Shown here one piece after another: positions 10,008 through 21,769 of a DNA stretch of 64,000 bases. Location: assembly GCA_028274465.1 (NCBI GenBank), contig CM051455.1:124283462-124347461 (forward strand), given 5' to 3'. This DNA is from Plantago ovata. Taxonomy: Eukaryota; Streptophyta; Magnoliopsida; Lamiales; Plantaginaceae. The notes beneath the pieces were generated by a model that saw only the letters and a program-made list of their open reading frames with translations, did not search any database and was not told the origin of the DNA. Numbering within the stretch: the first letter of the stretch is position 1; every line of letters begins with the position of its first letter. A program made the translations under genes and the position numbers.

Positions 10008-10537
10008 GTAAGATCTATCTCTGTATCCCTCTGTGTATATAATCTGCTTAATGTGCTTCAGATGAGAGAATTTGACACAGTTTGTTCATATTGTATATAA
10101 TTTGTAGTGACTCTACTGAATTTCGTTATGATTCGCCTTTTTGTACTCAATTTTGTTTGAGATAGCTGGAGAATTTAATTGAAATGGAATCGGAATTGAG
10201 ATTGTTTTCTAGTTGAGGTAAGAATTTGTTAGGATCAGATTTATATGAAACAATGCTTATGAGACATGTTCTCAAATTCTCAATGCTTTAATGCTTCCAT
10301 TAGTTTTATGTTCTGTACTCATTTGCAATGGGTGTTAGTTTTTCACTGGCTGAATTATGTGGTTCCTTTGTGGTCAATGCTTACGATCATCAAGGCTTCT
10401 TCTAGTTAAAATAGCTATGCATATGAAGTCCTCGTTTTAAGCTGTAGATATATATTATTTGCAGTTCTATTCATGTTCAATTTTTCATGGGTTTATTTCT
10501 AGAATCAGTTTAATGGTCATGAAGAACGTAGGATTGT

Positions 10538-10729
10538 GATGTTAGAAATACTAGAGCGTGCTTGGATTGTGCACTCTGTGGCAATGATCTGAAAGGTCGT
10601 CCTCTGGACATTGAGCTTTTAAGACTAAATTGTGGTGTTAGAGATACTAGATTATGCCCGGATTGTGCACTATGTGGCAATGATCTGAAAGGTCGTTCTT
10701 TGGAGTCAGGATTTTTAAGACTAAATGCA
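10538..10729 (+). repeat. Tandem duplication, two 96-bp units, coding-like
   Basis: Units at 10538-10633 and 10634-10729. Because 96 is divisible by three, both can be read in one frame, giving two copies of CxDCALCGNDLKGR, a cysteine-rich CxxCxxC motif, ending at a TGA after LNADQR. The origin is unknown; it may be a zinc-binding exon fragment within the upstream region of the RAD52-like locus. Confidence 0.6.
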
Positions 10730-10967
10730 GATCAGAGGTGACCCCTCGGAGCATATGTGATGAATGAGGAATGGTTTTTCAATAAGCAACTGATTGATCT
10801 AATATTTAAACTGACTTGAAAGAGGCCATAGATGGGCCTGGAAAAATTGTACTTTCTTTGTTCATGATAATATAATGATAGAATAGAAAGTATGGTTTGA
10901 TACTTGTTGCATTTACCATCTCACGTGTTGTATACTAACAATCTATCTATAACAGGTTCGCTTGGTA

Positions 10968-11788
10968 ATGGCTGTCCAATCTCCTAGAATTGTGTTGCCG
11001 GCAACGGAGGTCAGTTTTCCTGTGAAAGGCTTCTTATTATCTCAGAGGCAGATCCGTCTTTCCTCCAGAATTCCTAGCAGAAATCTGAAGCTCCGGGTTT
11101 CAGCGTTATCTGGTGGTGACAACAGTAGCAGCAGTAAGAAGGCAACAACCCCTAATTCAAAATTATGTGGTACCTCTGGACAAATCCTCTTGTATCACGC
11201 GTCCCTTGCTGAGATTCTCCGTGACCTAAATAAGAGGATCCCTAATAATATAATTAAGACCTAAGATGATCAGTCTACCTTTATTCCATGGTTAGTGTTC
11301 TAAGCAAATCAACCATCTATTCATTGCATCTTATGGTTGTGTCAACCTTAGCATTTTCTACCATTTTAACATTGTCTATTTGATCATATGAATCTCTGTC
11401 TACACACAGGTACCATGCAAACCGCATGTTGAGCTTTTATGCCCCAGGTACTACTCATTTAACTTGTTGGTATCATTCACAATAAAAATTCATTGTGACA
11501 TGCCTGAAGCAGTCGGAAGTATTTCAGTGAAATGTTTTTCTGCAAAATTTGCTTTAGGACGTATTATCTGTACTCACACTGCACACTTCAGATCACAGTG
11601 GCCTAGTTGTTTGATTGTGATGAAAAATCCCTCCCCCCCCTGCATTTTGTTGTGAAGATACATGAGTCAATAATTGTAATGATCTGTTCTATGTAGGCTG
11701 GTGTGAAGAGATTCGTGATGTTATTTTCGCAGAGAATGGAAGTGTTACTGTGGTGTATCGGGTAACAGTACGAGGTTCTGATGGAGAG
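10968..11788 (+). pseudogene. RAD52-2: Plastid RAD52-like DNA repair protein, pseudogene
   Basis: Exons 10968-11290, 11410-11447 and 11697-11788 encode the N-terminal two thirds of the plant organelle RAD52-like protein, which binds single-stranded DNA and supports homologous recombination in chloroplasts. The first exon has a basic, serine-rich transit-peptide-like start and EILRDLNKRIPNNI; the later exons give WYHANRMLSFYAPG and WCEEIRDVIFAENG..RGSDGE, matching the family core. All junctions have GT-AG signals. An in-frame TAA at 11262-11264 precedes DDQSTFIPW, and the conserved C-terminal exon is absent; a LINE 3' end lies where it should be. It is therefore a truncated, probably dead, copy. 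A translated N-terminal fragment of about 98 residues is conceivable. Confidence 0.8.
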
Positions 11789-11934
11789 GTATGCTCTTGC
11801 GTCTTAAATACTTGTTAATTAGTCTTAAACTAATTTTGTGAAGGTCCATAGCTCATCATTTTTTACTTGTGTAATGTGACTTTTTGTCCATTTAGTTTAT
11901 GTTTGTCCAATTAGATTATTAATCTTCTATGAAG

Positions 11935-12319
11935 CATCCCAGCTGTGAAGGACCCTGATATAGCAGAAGCTTTTGCCGCTCGGCTCGCAGTCTAGCTAGG
12001 TGTTGAGTTGAATCTTCAGCACGCAGTTATTGAAGGGGACTGTCTCAGTGTTATTCCACAACTCTCAAGCTCCTCTTGCTCACTTTCTGATGTCGGTAAC
12101 ATAATCCAGGAAGCACAGTTTCTAGCATATTTTTTTCAGACTTGTATTTTCTTTTTTGTTAAGCGAGATTGTAATTAGCTAGCTCGCCTTATAGCACGTA
12201 GCTCGTCCTCAGACAATTTTGGTTTCTTGATGCTTCCTAACGATATCCCGATTGATGTACTGTGATTTTGTTATGATATGAAATCATCTTTCTTCTCAAA
12301 AAAAAAAAAAAAAAAAAAA
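11935..12319 (+). mobile_element. 5'-truncated LINE 3' end with poly(A)
   Basis: The frame from about 11941 reads AVKDPDIAEAFAARLAV-stop-LGVELNLQHAVIEGD..SDVGNIIQEAQ, an RVT_3 type RNase H domain from the C-terminus of a plant LINE. A short 3' UTR and 22 A's (12298-12319) follow. The 5' truncation and poly(A) tail are typical of LINE insertion. It sits in the intron or end of the RAD52-like gene and probably removed its last exon. Confidence 0.8.
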
Positions 12320-12613
12320 GAAGAAGAAGAATACGTCGACTCCATTTGGTTGAAGTAGGGTTTTGTTAGCGATGAATGTGCTTGTCTTGATTTCACATGT
12401 TCGGTTAACAAAATCTGCAGATTCTACAGTCTGCACTATTGGTACTAGTTACAAATTTGGTTCCAAAATGTTTAATTCTTTGTTAGTCGGTAGGACATGC
12501 ATTTTGACATTGTTAATGCTCCTAATTAATTTGCACTTTTATACTTGTAGAGTATAATAAAATCACGGAGGGGTATTTCTGGAAAAACAAACATTCAGCC
12601 ATTAGTTTTAAGT

Positions 12614-12766
12614 GAACCAAACAAGGAAAAGTAAATGTGGTTCGAATCAGATTTCCTAGTTCCATTTAAGGAACCAATCAAGGAAATATCCAACATTTTC
12701 TACTTTTTAACTTGAACCACATTTCCTAGATGATTTCCTTTTCCTACTTAGAACCAAACGGGACCT
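12614..12766. repeat. Imperfect inverted repeat, MITE-like
   Basis: gaaccaaacaaggaaaag..atgtggttc on the left is mirrored by gaaccacatttcc..ccttttcctacttagaacc on the right. The arms are interrupted and no target duplication is clear. Confidence 0.35.
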
Positions 12767-12794
12767 TAGTCCCTTTCACATTTATCTTAAGTGA

Positions 12795-12985
12795 TGTGGG
12801 GTATAGGGTACTACACTCCCCGATCGAGAAAACTCCTTGATGGCCTGAACCAAATCAAATCCAATAATGGACCACACTTTTATAAAACTTGGCAGAGAAA
12901 CCATCAGGTCCCGGCACTTTAGTGTCCCTGATGGACTTTGGAGCAGCAAAGACCTCATTACTAGTAACTTCTTCAACTAATTTAG
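12795..12985 (-). pseudogene. LINE reverse transcriptase fragment
   Basis: On the minus strand LVEEVTSNEVFAAPKSIRD, then TKVPGPDGFSAKFYKS, is the start of a LINE reverse transcriptase domain (the family has K-x-PGPDGF). A stop and a frameshift follow within 30 residues. It lies downstream of GIF B, in the opposite orientation to the LINEs next to GIF A and C. Confidence 0.7.
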
Positions 12986-13270
12986 ATCGTTGTGCGGGTG
13001 TTAAAATATACTTAATTTTATTTCATAATATAACTTGTTTATATTTTTTAATTGTGTAATTTAGAAGTAATTTTTCGTAAAATTTTGAAAAAAAAAAGGA
13101 ACGTAGGGAATATTTCTGAACAAACAAAATTCTTTAGCAATAAAGCGTATTAGCCCAAGCCACGGCACAATCTATCAACACTATTAAACCACTTCCCATC
13201 ATCATTCTTCAAAAAATAACACCTTACAGGCAAGGTTGCAAGAAACTGAATAAAGTCTGGTAAGGCAATG

Positions 13271-13771
13271 TGTTAGAAATCATGGTGATCAACAGGAAGA
13301 AAACCGAGAGCAAACCAACAAGAGGAAACAGAGCAACTGTGGTGTGGTTCGTGATAAGAAGATTCGTGCCAACGTGATTCATGTTAATCCGCCTACAACA
13401 AGCGCAGTGCGTATCAGAGCATCCAAGAACCAAAGGCGGGAGATTTCAAATTGATGGAACAGCCGAGTGCGCACACACCGGATCAAGAATTGTACCAAAT
13501 TGGTACAAAATTAGGGTTACAGCTCATTGATCTTATCATGAGCAATTCGTTTCATCCGGTGAAGATTTCAGCCAATAAAATGATGAAACATGTAACAGAT
13601 AGTACGAACAAGAATCACACACATTGTATTGCACATCACAGCTAGCTAGTGCAACGCCATAGTGCTATAAAAAGAGCACGAGTATTGGCTCTGTTTTCTT
13701 CCTGTAAGCCGCCACCATTCAATCAAGAAAATCAATCCAAGTTTCTCCTCATGTCTCCTTAGTTTTTAACA
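13271..13771 (+). mobile_element. Solo LTR, 501 bp
   Basis: Starts TGTTAGAAATC and ends TTTTTAACA, so it has TG..CA ends and a TGTTA/TAACA inverted terminus. Flanks are caatg and caatt, a target duplication with one change. A TATAAAA lies near 13670. There is no internal retrotransposon sequence. The flanks match continuous sequence downstream of GIF A and C, so the insertion is specific to copy B. Confidence 0.7.
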
Positions 13772-13979
13772 CAATTTGTTGAGTCACATCTTAACGTCTA
13801 AATTTGTAGATTGAGTACATATAGTTTCTGTGGATGTCAAAGTTACATGAAAAGAAATGGTTGCCAGATGATAGATACAGACTCAAGGTAAACGACTTAA
13901 AATCTGAAAGCAAAACACAATCAAACAGCCATAGTTATAAACATCGGTCGTCGCACTTACAAGCCGGATTTGGAAATGA

Positions 13980-15501
13980 TCAGCGTTGTCCCTCATCTGG
14001 AGGACCCAGGTTAAGCTGTCCTTGCCAGAATCCAGAATTAGGCTGCATTTGCACAATTCCTTCTTCGCTGCCACTCACGTCCATCGAGTTCCCAGAATTG
14101 TTCCCGAAGCTACCTGCCGCAGGTTGCATGAATAAATGCTGCTTCTGTTGCTGGAACTGCTGTTCTGGAGGCTTAAAAGCATTTAATTCGAAAGTAGATG
14201 GAGCCTGGTTTTGCTCTGGAGTATTAGAACAATGCTGCAGAGGAATGGAAGTAGGTGGTTGCTGCAGATGTGTTCCATTGTTAAGACACAAGTTTATGCA
14301 TGTGTCGAAAATGTATTTAAAGAAAAAGACTTGCCTGGGAAGAGACAGGAGGATCCTGAGCATCAGCAATGGACGCCAAGTACATTAAGTTCTTCTGGAG
14401 CAGAGTCTGCAATCTGAACCATTTAAAATAACATCACAATCTTGATTTATATATTACTTTAGATCATTGTGTCACTTTGTCATTCTTATATATGAAATAA
14501 AATCGATGATGATGAAGGTTGCCGAATAATAGTAGATGTTGTAAATGTTCAAAAATTCATATAAATGGCCCGGTTCATGGTATGTGAGCTTTTCAGCTGA
14601 CCCCCCTGGTCTGGTTCGATGGAATTCTATAGGTAAATGCTAATATTCGCCAAGCATAATTGATTATCAATCAGCATAGAAAATCATGTAGTAAAATGAC
14701 AAGGTACAAAATACTCGAAAGAACTTAATTAAAGAAAGAAATAAGGATCTTACTTAGCAGATACTGAGAAATAACCATGTTGTTGGAATTGCATTATTGT
14801 CAGGATCAATTTACTGTTTTCATCCAAAAGCTGGAGCATGTTACAAAAACAAATTAGAATCAGACCAAAAATAAAATAAAATAAAATAAACAATGGGAAT
14901 AAAGAAAGAACAAATTAGAATTACAATTTCATATATTCATAATCCAAAACAACCTTTCCAAGACCTAGGCAACAATTTTCTATTGTAAGCATAGTTTGAA
15001 AAGTGAATTCTTCCAAAGCAAAATTACAGCTTAAATCAACAAAATGTACACATTTGACAACAGATAAGATATAATGCTATGTAAGTAGAATAAGTTCTTA
15101 ATTTTCCCTTTAGATGTGTCTTCTCTAAATTTAAGATCCAAAAATTCATGGAGGATTTTTTGGGCGCAGAAAAGAAAATGATAAAAAGTTGCTCCGATCC
15201 GGCAACACGAACACAATAAAGTTGCACGGATCACATGATATGTCAGTTTGTTGATGCAATTGTTACCTACTTTTTTGAGTTGCAATTGTACCTTTACCTT
15301 TGTGAGTTGTACCGTCGATGTACAACTCATTAAAGCATCTTGCCACCGCTACTTACGGCAACATCGATGTAATGAGCTATAAGTTGGATATCAACCGGAG
15401 ACACATTTGTAAATAAAAGCTAAATTGAGAATGTTTACCTTCTGAATCTCGTCGGTGGTGACGAGATTGAGAGGCGGCGGCGAGGATGGGCTGGAATTCA
15501 T
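13980..15501 (-). CDS. GIF: GRF-interacting factor (SSXT-domain co-activator), copy B
   Basis: Exons 15439-15501, 14754-14830, 14335-14413 and 13980-14261, giving 166 residues. Phases match copies A and C, and intron 3 again has the GC donor CAG|GCAAGT. The SSXT domain reads LVTTDEIQK, LLDENSKLILTIM, LQTLLQKNLMYLASIADAQ, the end being closer to the family consensus than in A or C. The 25-residue exon 2 has changed more (QHGYFSVSA). Exon 4 keeps QEQ-type runs and SFGNNSGNSMD. The upstream ATG of A and C is ATA here, so translation must begin at the internal ATG (15501), removing nine residues. The frame is intact. A solo LTR sits 209 bases past the stop codon. Role as for copy A, co-activation with GRF factors in the nucleus. 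Confidence 0.85.
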
Positions 15502-15639
15502 CGTGTTGGCCGACGCTTGTATTTTGTGTTTTTATTTCCTTTTGTTCAATGCTCCTTGCGAGAATTTATAAAATCCCAAGAAATAAAAAGAAAATAAAAA
15601 GGAAACCCTTGTAAAGGATTAGGGACATGAAATAAACGC

Positions 15640-15838
15640 CAGGGGCGGACCTAGAATTTAGAGTTAGGAGGCCAAATTATACATACATAATTTTTCGAAA
15701 GTTTGGGGGGGGGGGGGGGTGGGTGGGGTGGAGAAGGTAAAAACTTGAAAAATCGTATATATTACATGTAAAAAACTTGAAAAATCGTAAATACTACAAA
15801 TAGATAACACGTCCGCCCCCGCCCCTCGGTCACCCCTG
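15640..15838. mobile_element. hAT-like MITE
   Basis: Begins CAGGGGCGGACCTAG and ends GTCACCCCTG, with CAGGGG/CCCCTG termini and a CGTCCGCCCC subterminal block. The flanking 8-mers ataaacgc and atatagac agree at five of eight positions, compatible with a decayed hAT duplication. It contains a run of 15 G's at 15705-15719 and lies 138 bases upstream of the GIF B start codon. Confidence 0.6.
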
Positions 15839-15839
15839 A

Positions 15840-16290
15840 TATAGACACATGGAGATGTTCTTTTCCGATGTGGCCATTTAGATATTCTTCCAATGGAATA
15901 AACCTATTTTCTCTGAAAAAAAGAATTTTAGTGTTCTAAAATTTTGGCGCAATGTGTTTTTACAAGAAAATTCTGCATATTGTCAGCTACTATTATTTTA
16001 CTTGTAAACAACCAAAAACTAGTCATACCTTGTGTGACTTGACCATTTGGTAATGTCATCAAATGCCATCAATTTGTTTTATATTAAGTCGTCCGGACAG
16101 CATAAAAAAATTGTAAAAAAAAAAACAAAAAACCAATGGTTGGAAATCTAGATGCTCCGGTCCAAGTGATACTCCTAATCCAAAATTGGTCATAAGTTTC
16201 GTGTCCTTGACAATTTTGTAATGCCATCTAGTGATATCAATTTGTTTTCAACGCTGGGATCGTATATGTGGAGATTTCAACGTGGTTAGA
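15840..16290. other. No gene or recognisable element
   Basis: AT-rich sequence with no domain, tRNA or clear repeat structure that I can identify. Confidence 0.4.
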
Positions 16291-16291
16291 A

Positions 16292-16560
16292 TACTACAAG
16301 AATTCCAGTATTTAGTGACCTGGTTTGCGACCTATAGCAATTGGGTCCTTAAACATCTGGCCGCTAACCAGTTTAGCGACTCATAAGACTATGGGCTGCT
16401 AAATGGGGGCTCATGGGTCGCTAAATTGGTTAGTGACACATAGGAATTGGATCGCAAAACATCTGGTCGCTAACAAGTTTAGCAACCCAGAAGATTCATG
16501 GGTCTCTAAATTTAGCGACCAATAAGCTGTGGTCGGTAAATGAGGATTTTCAAAAATCTA
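16292..16560 (+). mobile_element. Degenerate CACTA-like terminus
   Basis: Starts TACTACAAGAATTCCAG (the family has CACTACAAGAA) and holds many copies of TTTAGCGACC/GGTCGCTAAA, the subterminal repeats of a CACTA family distinct from the GCGACGGAT one. About 110 bases are duplicated in tandem. No opposite end is seen. Confidence 0.5.
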
Positions 16561-16575
16561 AATATTCTATACTAT

Positions 16576-17430
16576 TGAATGATAAATGGAAGTGAAAGTA
16601 TTATTCTCGTCAATCAATATGGGAGTACATGAGAGTGTATATATACAAGTAGGAAAGTATCTCTAAAGTCTATCTGGAGATTAACAAACCAGAGAAATAC
16701 ACGTAATAAACTAACAAACTAGAGAGATCAGTAAACTCTTGTTACATTCCAATAATTATCCATAACACTCCCCTTGAACGAAACATGAGTTCAAGATCGC
16801 GGGTACGCTGAGAGAGTACTGCCTCATTAAAAACCTTGCTAAGAAAAACCCTATGGGATAAAAACTTAGTCAAGGGAAAAAGAGTGCAGTGCGTATCTCC
16901 GTCTCCCCCGATTGAAACATCACTTCAAGTCTTTGAGTCTTTGCAATGCAATCTTCCAAACGAACTGCTAAAATGATGATGTTGGAATCACACGATGAAC
17001 AAATATGTGATATCTTCAATTGAGCGAATCTGTTGTGCTCAGGTGAACCCTTCTTGTAGACCATGGTTGAAGAAGAAGGTCATATAAGTTTCGACTTCAT
17101 GTGGAAGCCTCTCGAACACTTGAAGATTGAGATTTCTTCAAATTCTATATATTATGTAACTTTGACAATTCAAAGAATGACCTTGTCATAAACCGAGTTC
17201 AATACTCATTAGATCTCCATCGTACATATATGTTTGTAAAATAACCAATAAGGTCTATAACCTTATCCTTGACCAATAACCTTATCTTTGACCAATGTAT
17301 AATCATCATGGAGATTGGGAGATAGTTATATGTGCGCTTATAATGCTATCTCGTTAAAAACCTTGCTAGGAAAAATCCAATGGAACAAAAACCTAGTCGA
17401 CGGGAAAAAGAGTGTAGCAAGTTGTATTAT
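16576..17430 (-). mobile_element. Copia-like 3' end with short LTR
   Basis: On the minus strand, GTTTTTAATGAGGCAGTACT leads to a purine-rich ccccttga complement at about 16767-16776 and then TGTTATGGATAATTATTGG. This is the usual order of 3' UTR, polypurine tract and LTR start in plant Copia elements. The LTR would span about 16576-16767. The aaaaaccttgctaagaaaaa block recurs at about 17350, so the region may be internally duplicated. No coding domain survives, so assignment rests on layout. Confidence 0.4.
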
Positions 17431-18399
17431 GCGCAAAACTCTCATTGTATTGCTTATTATCCCCCCTTGTTTAATTTGCAACATAACTTCTTTTTCATTC
17501 TTCAAGAACCTTGAAAATCATATCTCATAATTCTCATGTTTCACTTGTAGTGAATACGTACATTATACTTATCAATATGTGAAGGCATGCATAAATAGAT
17601 AAGTATTGAGGTTCAACAATATATCAAAATCTAGTTCTTTAGGAACTTTTCTCATTCATTGATTCATGTTCGCCAACATGATATCTCTAGTCCATGAGGG
17701 ACTGATTACAGATAGAGAGTATTCATCTCATCTCTTAAACTTTTCTCAAATCATAGAGATTTCATTGTCAATCCAATAAATAGTCATGTGCACCATATAC
17801 ACCCACTTTTGAGCAAATCATATGATAATATGTATGTATGCAATATGATACCTAAAACAACTACAATAAGCAAGAATATGTAAATGCTATAGCAATAAAA
17901 TATAGTATGCATGAAGGAATACTTACAGTATCTATACGCACATGAACTTTGACTCGATAATGCAACGGTACCGTATACATTTTTCAATTTTATCAATGTA
18001 ATGGACATGAGGTCCATGAGCACATTTTATAATCACTTTGTCGACATTAAATGGATTTTCATGTCAGATCCCCCTTTACATGTTTAATCATCCATATCAA
18101 TTGAATTTTGCATATGCTTTCAATTTCTCGGTTCCATGTATACCGGTATATCCAATAATCAAATCTCTTTGTTTGATTCAGTATTGATCGTGGATATCTA
18201 AATATGCATTATGCAGGTACCATTTTCATGTCTATAGGCCATCTATTATTATTTTCAGATATCTCAATATATGGGCATCACTTGTATATGCCTATTTTAC
18301 TCTAGAGAGTACCAACTGCATTTCTTGCCATTATTTATGTAATGATGGAACCACATAATTTAGAGTAAGTATATGGTAAGGTAGATCTTTCCTACTATC
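17431..18399. other. AT-rich repeat-like DNA, no gene
   Basis: Probably continuous with the Copia-like sequence on the left and interrupted by the MULE-like insertion at 18409. No domain or RNA gene is seen. Confidence 0.35.
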
Positions 18400-18669
18400 T
18401 AGGAAAGATATGGTTTTTAGCTCAAAAGTCACAGTCCAAAACCGGAAACCGGTTTTACCATAAAATTAAAAAACTCGCTACTATATATACCCCAAAGTCA
18501 CACCTAAAAATCAGAAACCAACGAAAACACACACAAAAAGGTGTAACTGCGTGTTTTAGATGAAATTCCCTCAAATCGATCGTCGCTCGCCGGAATCTCC
18601 CTAATCTCAGTCGATACAGCTTCAATGGAGCTCAATTAGGTAAAATACAACACCGATCTTCTCTTCTCT

Positions 18670-18861
18670 ATGCTTAATTTCATAAATCACTATGTTTTAA
18701 TGGATCTTCTCTTCTCTATGCTTAATTTCATAAATCACTATGTTTTAATGGATCTTCTCTTCTCTATGCTTAATTTCATAAATCACTATGTTTTTATGGA
18801 TCTTCTCTTCTCTATGCTTAATTTCATAAATCACTTTGTGTTTATGGATCTTCTCTTCTCA
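18670..18861 (+). repeat. 48-bp tandem repeat, four units, in frame
   Basis: Four units each read MLNFINHYVLMDLLFS, with small changes in the last two. The unit length is a multiple of three, so the frame stays open through all copies. It lies at the left end of the MULE-like element just after its leader. Confidence 0.9.
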
Positions 18862-19019
18862 AGCTGAGTTTTCATGATTTTCTAATGCTATTTGTTGATG
18901 AAACATTCAAAATCAGTTTCTGGAATACACAAATCAACTGATTGGAAATTGTGAAGAAGGATGTTTATCTAATGTCGGAGTAATCAAAGGAATTCAGCCT
19001 AGAGAGCAATATCGTACGT

Positions 19020-21330
19020 TAACTACTTTTAAGCCTGTTTTGTGTGGTTTTAAGTTTCTGTAATTGATGAAACGTGAGGTATGGTTTTAAGAACATATGT
19101 TGTAGTTTTAAGAACATACGTTGTTGTTTTAAGAAGTCTTCTTAAGGTTCTAAGCATTACTAAGATCAATTTCTGCTTCAATTGCACGTTGTAAATTTAA
19201 GCAATTTTGGTGTGGTTTTAAATACTATTTTTATGGTTTTAACGAATATGTAAAGCTAGTGCCCAATATTTGTCCATTTTATGGTTTTGAATTGACATGG
19301 TGTGGTTAAAAGTAACTTTATTGTGCTTTTAAGAACCTATGATATGGTTTTGAAATATGAATTTCAGCTTTAGTTTTCATTTTGTAATTTTAAGAGATTT
19401 TGGTGTGCTTATAGTTACTGTTGTTGTGGTTTTAAAGAGTAGTATTAAGGAAGCATCCTTCATATCCTTTTTAGCTTGAGTTGCATGTTCTAGTTTTAAG
19501 TGAATTTGATGTTTTTTTAATTGCCATTTTAATTACTGTGACTGTCCATTATATAGTTTTCAAATGACGTGGTGTAGTTATAAGTAACTTTGTTGTGGTT
19601 TTAATAACCTATGTTGTGGTTTTAAAATATGAATTTTAGCTTCAATTGCATGTTGTACTTTTAATAGATTTTGGTGTACTTTTAACTACTAATGTTGTGG
19701 TTTTAAAAATTAGTTTTAAGGTTCTAAGCATAAATCTTTAGCTTCTATTGCATGTTGATCTTTGTGTATTGGGTATGTACAATATATGTTTTTAAGTGGA
19801 CATAGTGTGGTTATAAGTCTATTTGTTGTGCTTTTTAGAAATTATCCATGACATGATCTTTAGCTTCTGTTGCATGCTGTAATTTTAAGACATCTTGGTG
19901 TTGTTTTAAGAAAACCTAGTGTGGTTATAAGACTCTTTAGTGTGGTTTTAAATAATGTTGATGTGGTTTTAAGAAATATATATTGCTTTGGGGTTGTCCA
20001 TTGTCTGGTTTTAAGAGGACATGATTTGGTTTTAAGAACATAAGATGTGCTTATAATATCCTATGTTGTGGTTTTGAAATATAAATTTTAGCTTCTGTTG
20101 CATGCAGTAATTTTAAGACATCTTGTTGTTTCTTTAAGGGAACATAGTGTGGTTATAAGTGGTTTTCGTGGGGTTATAAATAATGTTGTTGTGGGTTTGT
20201 CCATTGTATGGTTTTAAGGGGGAATGTTGTGGTTTTAAGAACATTTGTTGTGGTTTCTAACAAAAGTTGTTATGCTTATAACACGGGTGTCGATGATGTT
20301 GTTGGTGATGATACGGAGCATGATGGTGATGATGATGATGCTTCATGTCTTTTTGTTTCTTTTTTTAAGGATAATTGAAGATGGCGTCAACAGGGATCTG
20401 CAAACAAGTCAAAGGTGTACTCTCAATTGAAGGCCCAAAGAAAAGCATTGAAACGCAAAGTGTCGAAGGAACAAGTACCACCACTCAAACAACTGCAAAA
20501 TCTGAAGCGTCAAAGAAGCCTCAACCTATGTTGGATCCAGTCCATGCAAATAAAAGGAACCAAAGATTGCGAACAGGTTTAATCCACAGAAGCCAATTTC
20601 AAAGACTAAGATTTAGTTTGCATCACACACACCACCTGAATGATTGTTGTAAATTTATTGTTGTGATAATACTTGTTTTAAAACCATCAAGTGACTGAAT
20701 GATTCAAAATCATGAAATGAATGGAGCATTTAATTATAATCTAGTTCATTACATGCGCTAATTTATCAATTATTGTAGTTGTTGTGCTTATAGATAGCCA
20801 TGTTGTGGTTTTAAGTAGATTTGTTTATGTTTTACGAATCTGTGTTGGGGTTATAAGAAATAATTTAAAATTTAATTACTTGTAGTTTTAACAGTTGTAG
20901 TCTTAAAAAGTACTCCATGGACCGTTAAAATCACATCATGAGGACTTAAAACCGCACCATGGTGACTTAGGACCACACCACTAACTCTTAAAAACCATAT
21001 CATGCTTCCTAAAAAACCACAACACCATATCTTAAGTAGACAAGTTCCGACTATAAGTAGTCATGTTGTGTTACAAGTACACACTGTTGTGGTTATAAGT
21101 AGCCACTGTTGTGGTTATAAATGCTCAAATCAAAACCACAACGTAAACACTTAAAATCATACCATAAGTCATTAAAACCAAACCACTAACTCTTATAAGT
21201 AATCTAGAATATGATCAAAGCATTTATAAGAGCCACAATTTGATACTACTTTGATAAGTGTGGTTATAAGTACTTTTGGTATGCTTTTAAGAATGTATGG
21301 GGTGGTTTGAAGTAGTTAAGGTTTGATACT
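19020..21330 (+). repeat. Dispersed GTGGTTTTAAG array, plus orientation
   Basis: More than twenty variants of TTGTGGTTTTAAGAA and of GTGGTTATAAGT recur at irregular spacing of about 25-60 bases, without a fixed period. Near 20900-21200 the orientation starts to mix, which marks the switch to the opposed array at 21770-22640. Confidence 0.8.
20381..20698 (+). CDS. Hypothetical short frame inside the MULE-like element
   Basis: An ATG at 20381 begins MASTGICKQVKGVLSIEG and runs 105 residues, including LDPVHANKRNQRLRTGL, a basic stretch that faintly resembles the tail after a MULE/FAR1-type transposase. It follows an acidic stretch in another frame (VDDVVGDDTEHDGDDDD, 20288-20338) and a TTTTTTTAAG tract that could be a splice acceptor. 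I do not recognise the protein; it may be the last exon of the left-hand unit or chance. Confidence 0.3.
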   Translation: MASTGICKQVKGVLSIEGPKKSIETQSVEGTSTTTQTTAKSEASKKPQPMLDPVHANKRNQRLRTGLIHRSQFQRLRFSLHHTHHLNDCCKFIVVIILVLKPSSD

Positions 21331-21769
21331 ACTTCAGAAATTAGACAGAAAATTAAACTTCATTAAAATAAAAAAAATAGATAGATTTATACATAACAAA
21401 ACAAATACCACACAAATTCTAACATCCATAAAAATAGAGTTCAAGAACACCCTAGTCTAAAACCAGTTGCTAGAGGTCCTTGTTTTAAGGTGTCTTAGGA
21501 GCCAGAATGCATGCCACTTCTCAAACAACAGGGCAGCACTTGTGGAGAGCATGCACAAACTTGAACACATGGACCATATAGTCCTCCAGGTCATGCTCAT
21601 TGACCTCCAGATCCTTATGTTCCTTGAGAATAATCGATGTCGGGCCAATCATCTCCAAATGTTGATTGCTAATAACCTTCAATTGGGCAGCAATATTCCC
21701 GACAGCATTATCCATTTCATCAAACAAACTAGACCACAACAAATTAACACTAAAATCCCTTTAAAACGA

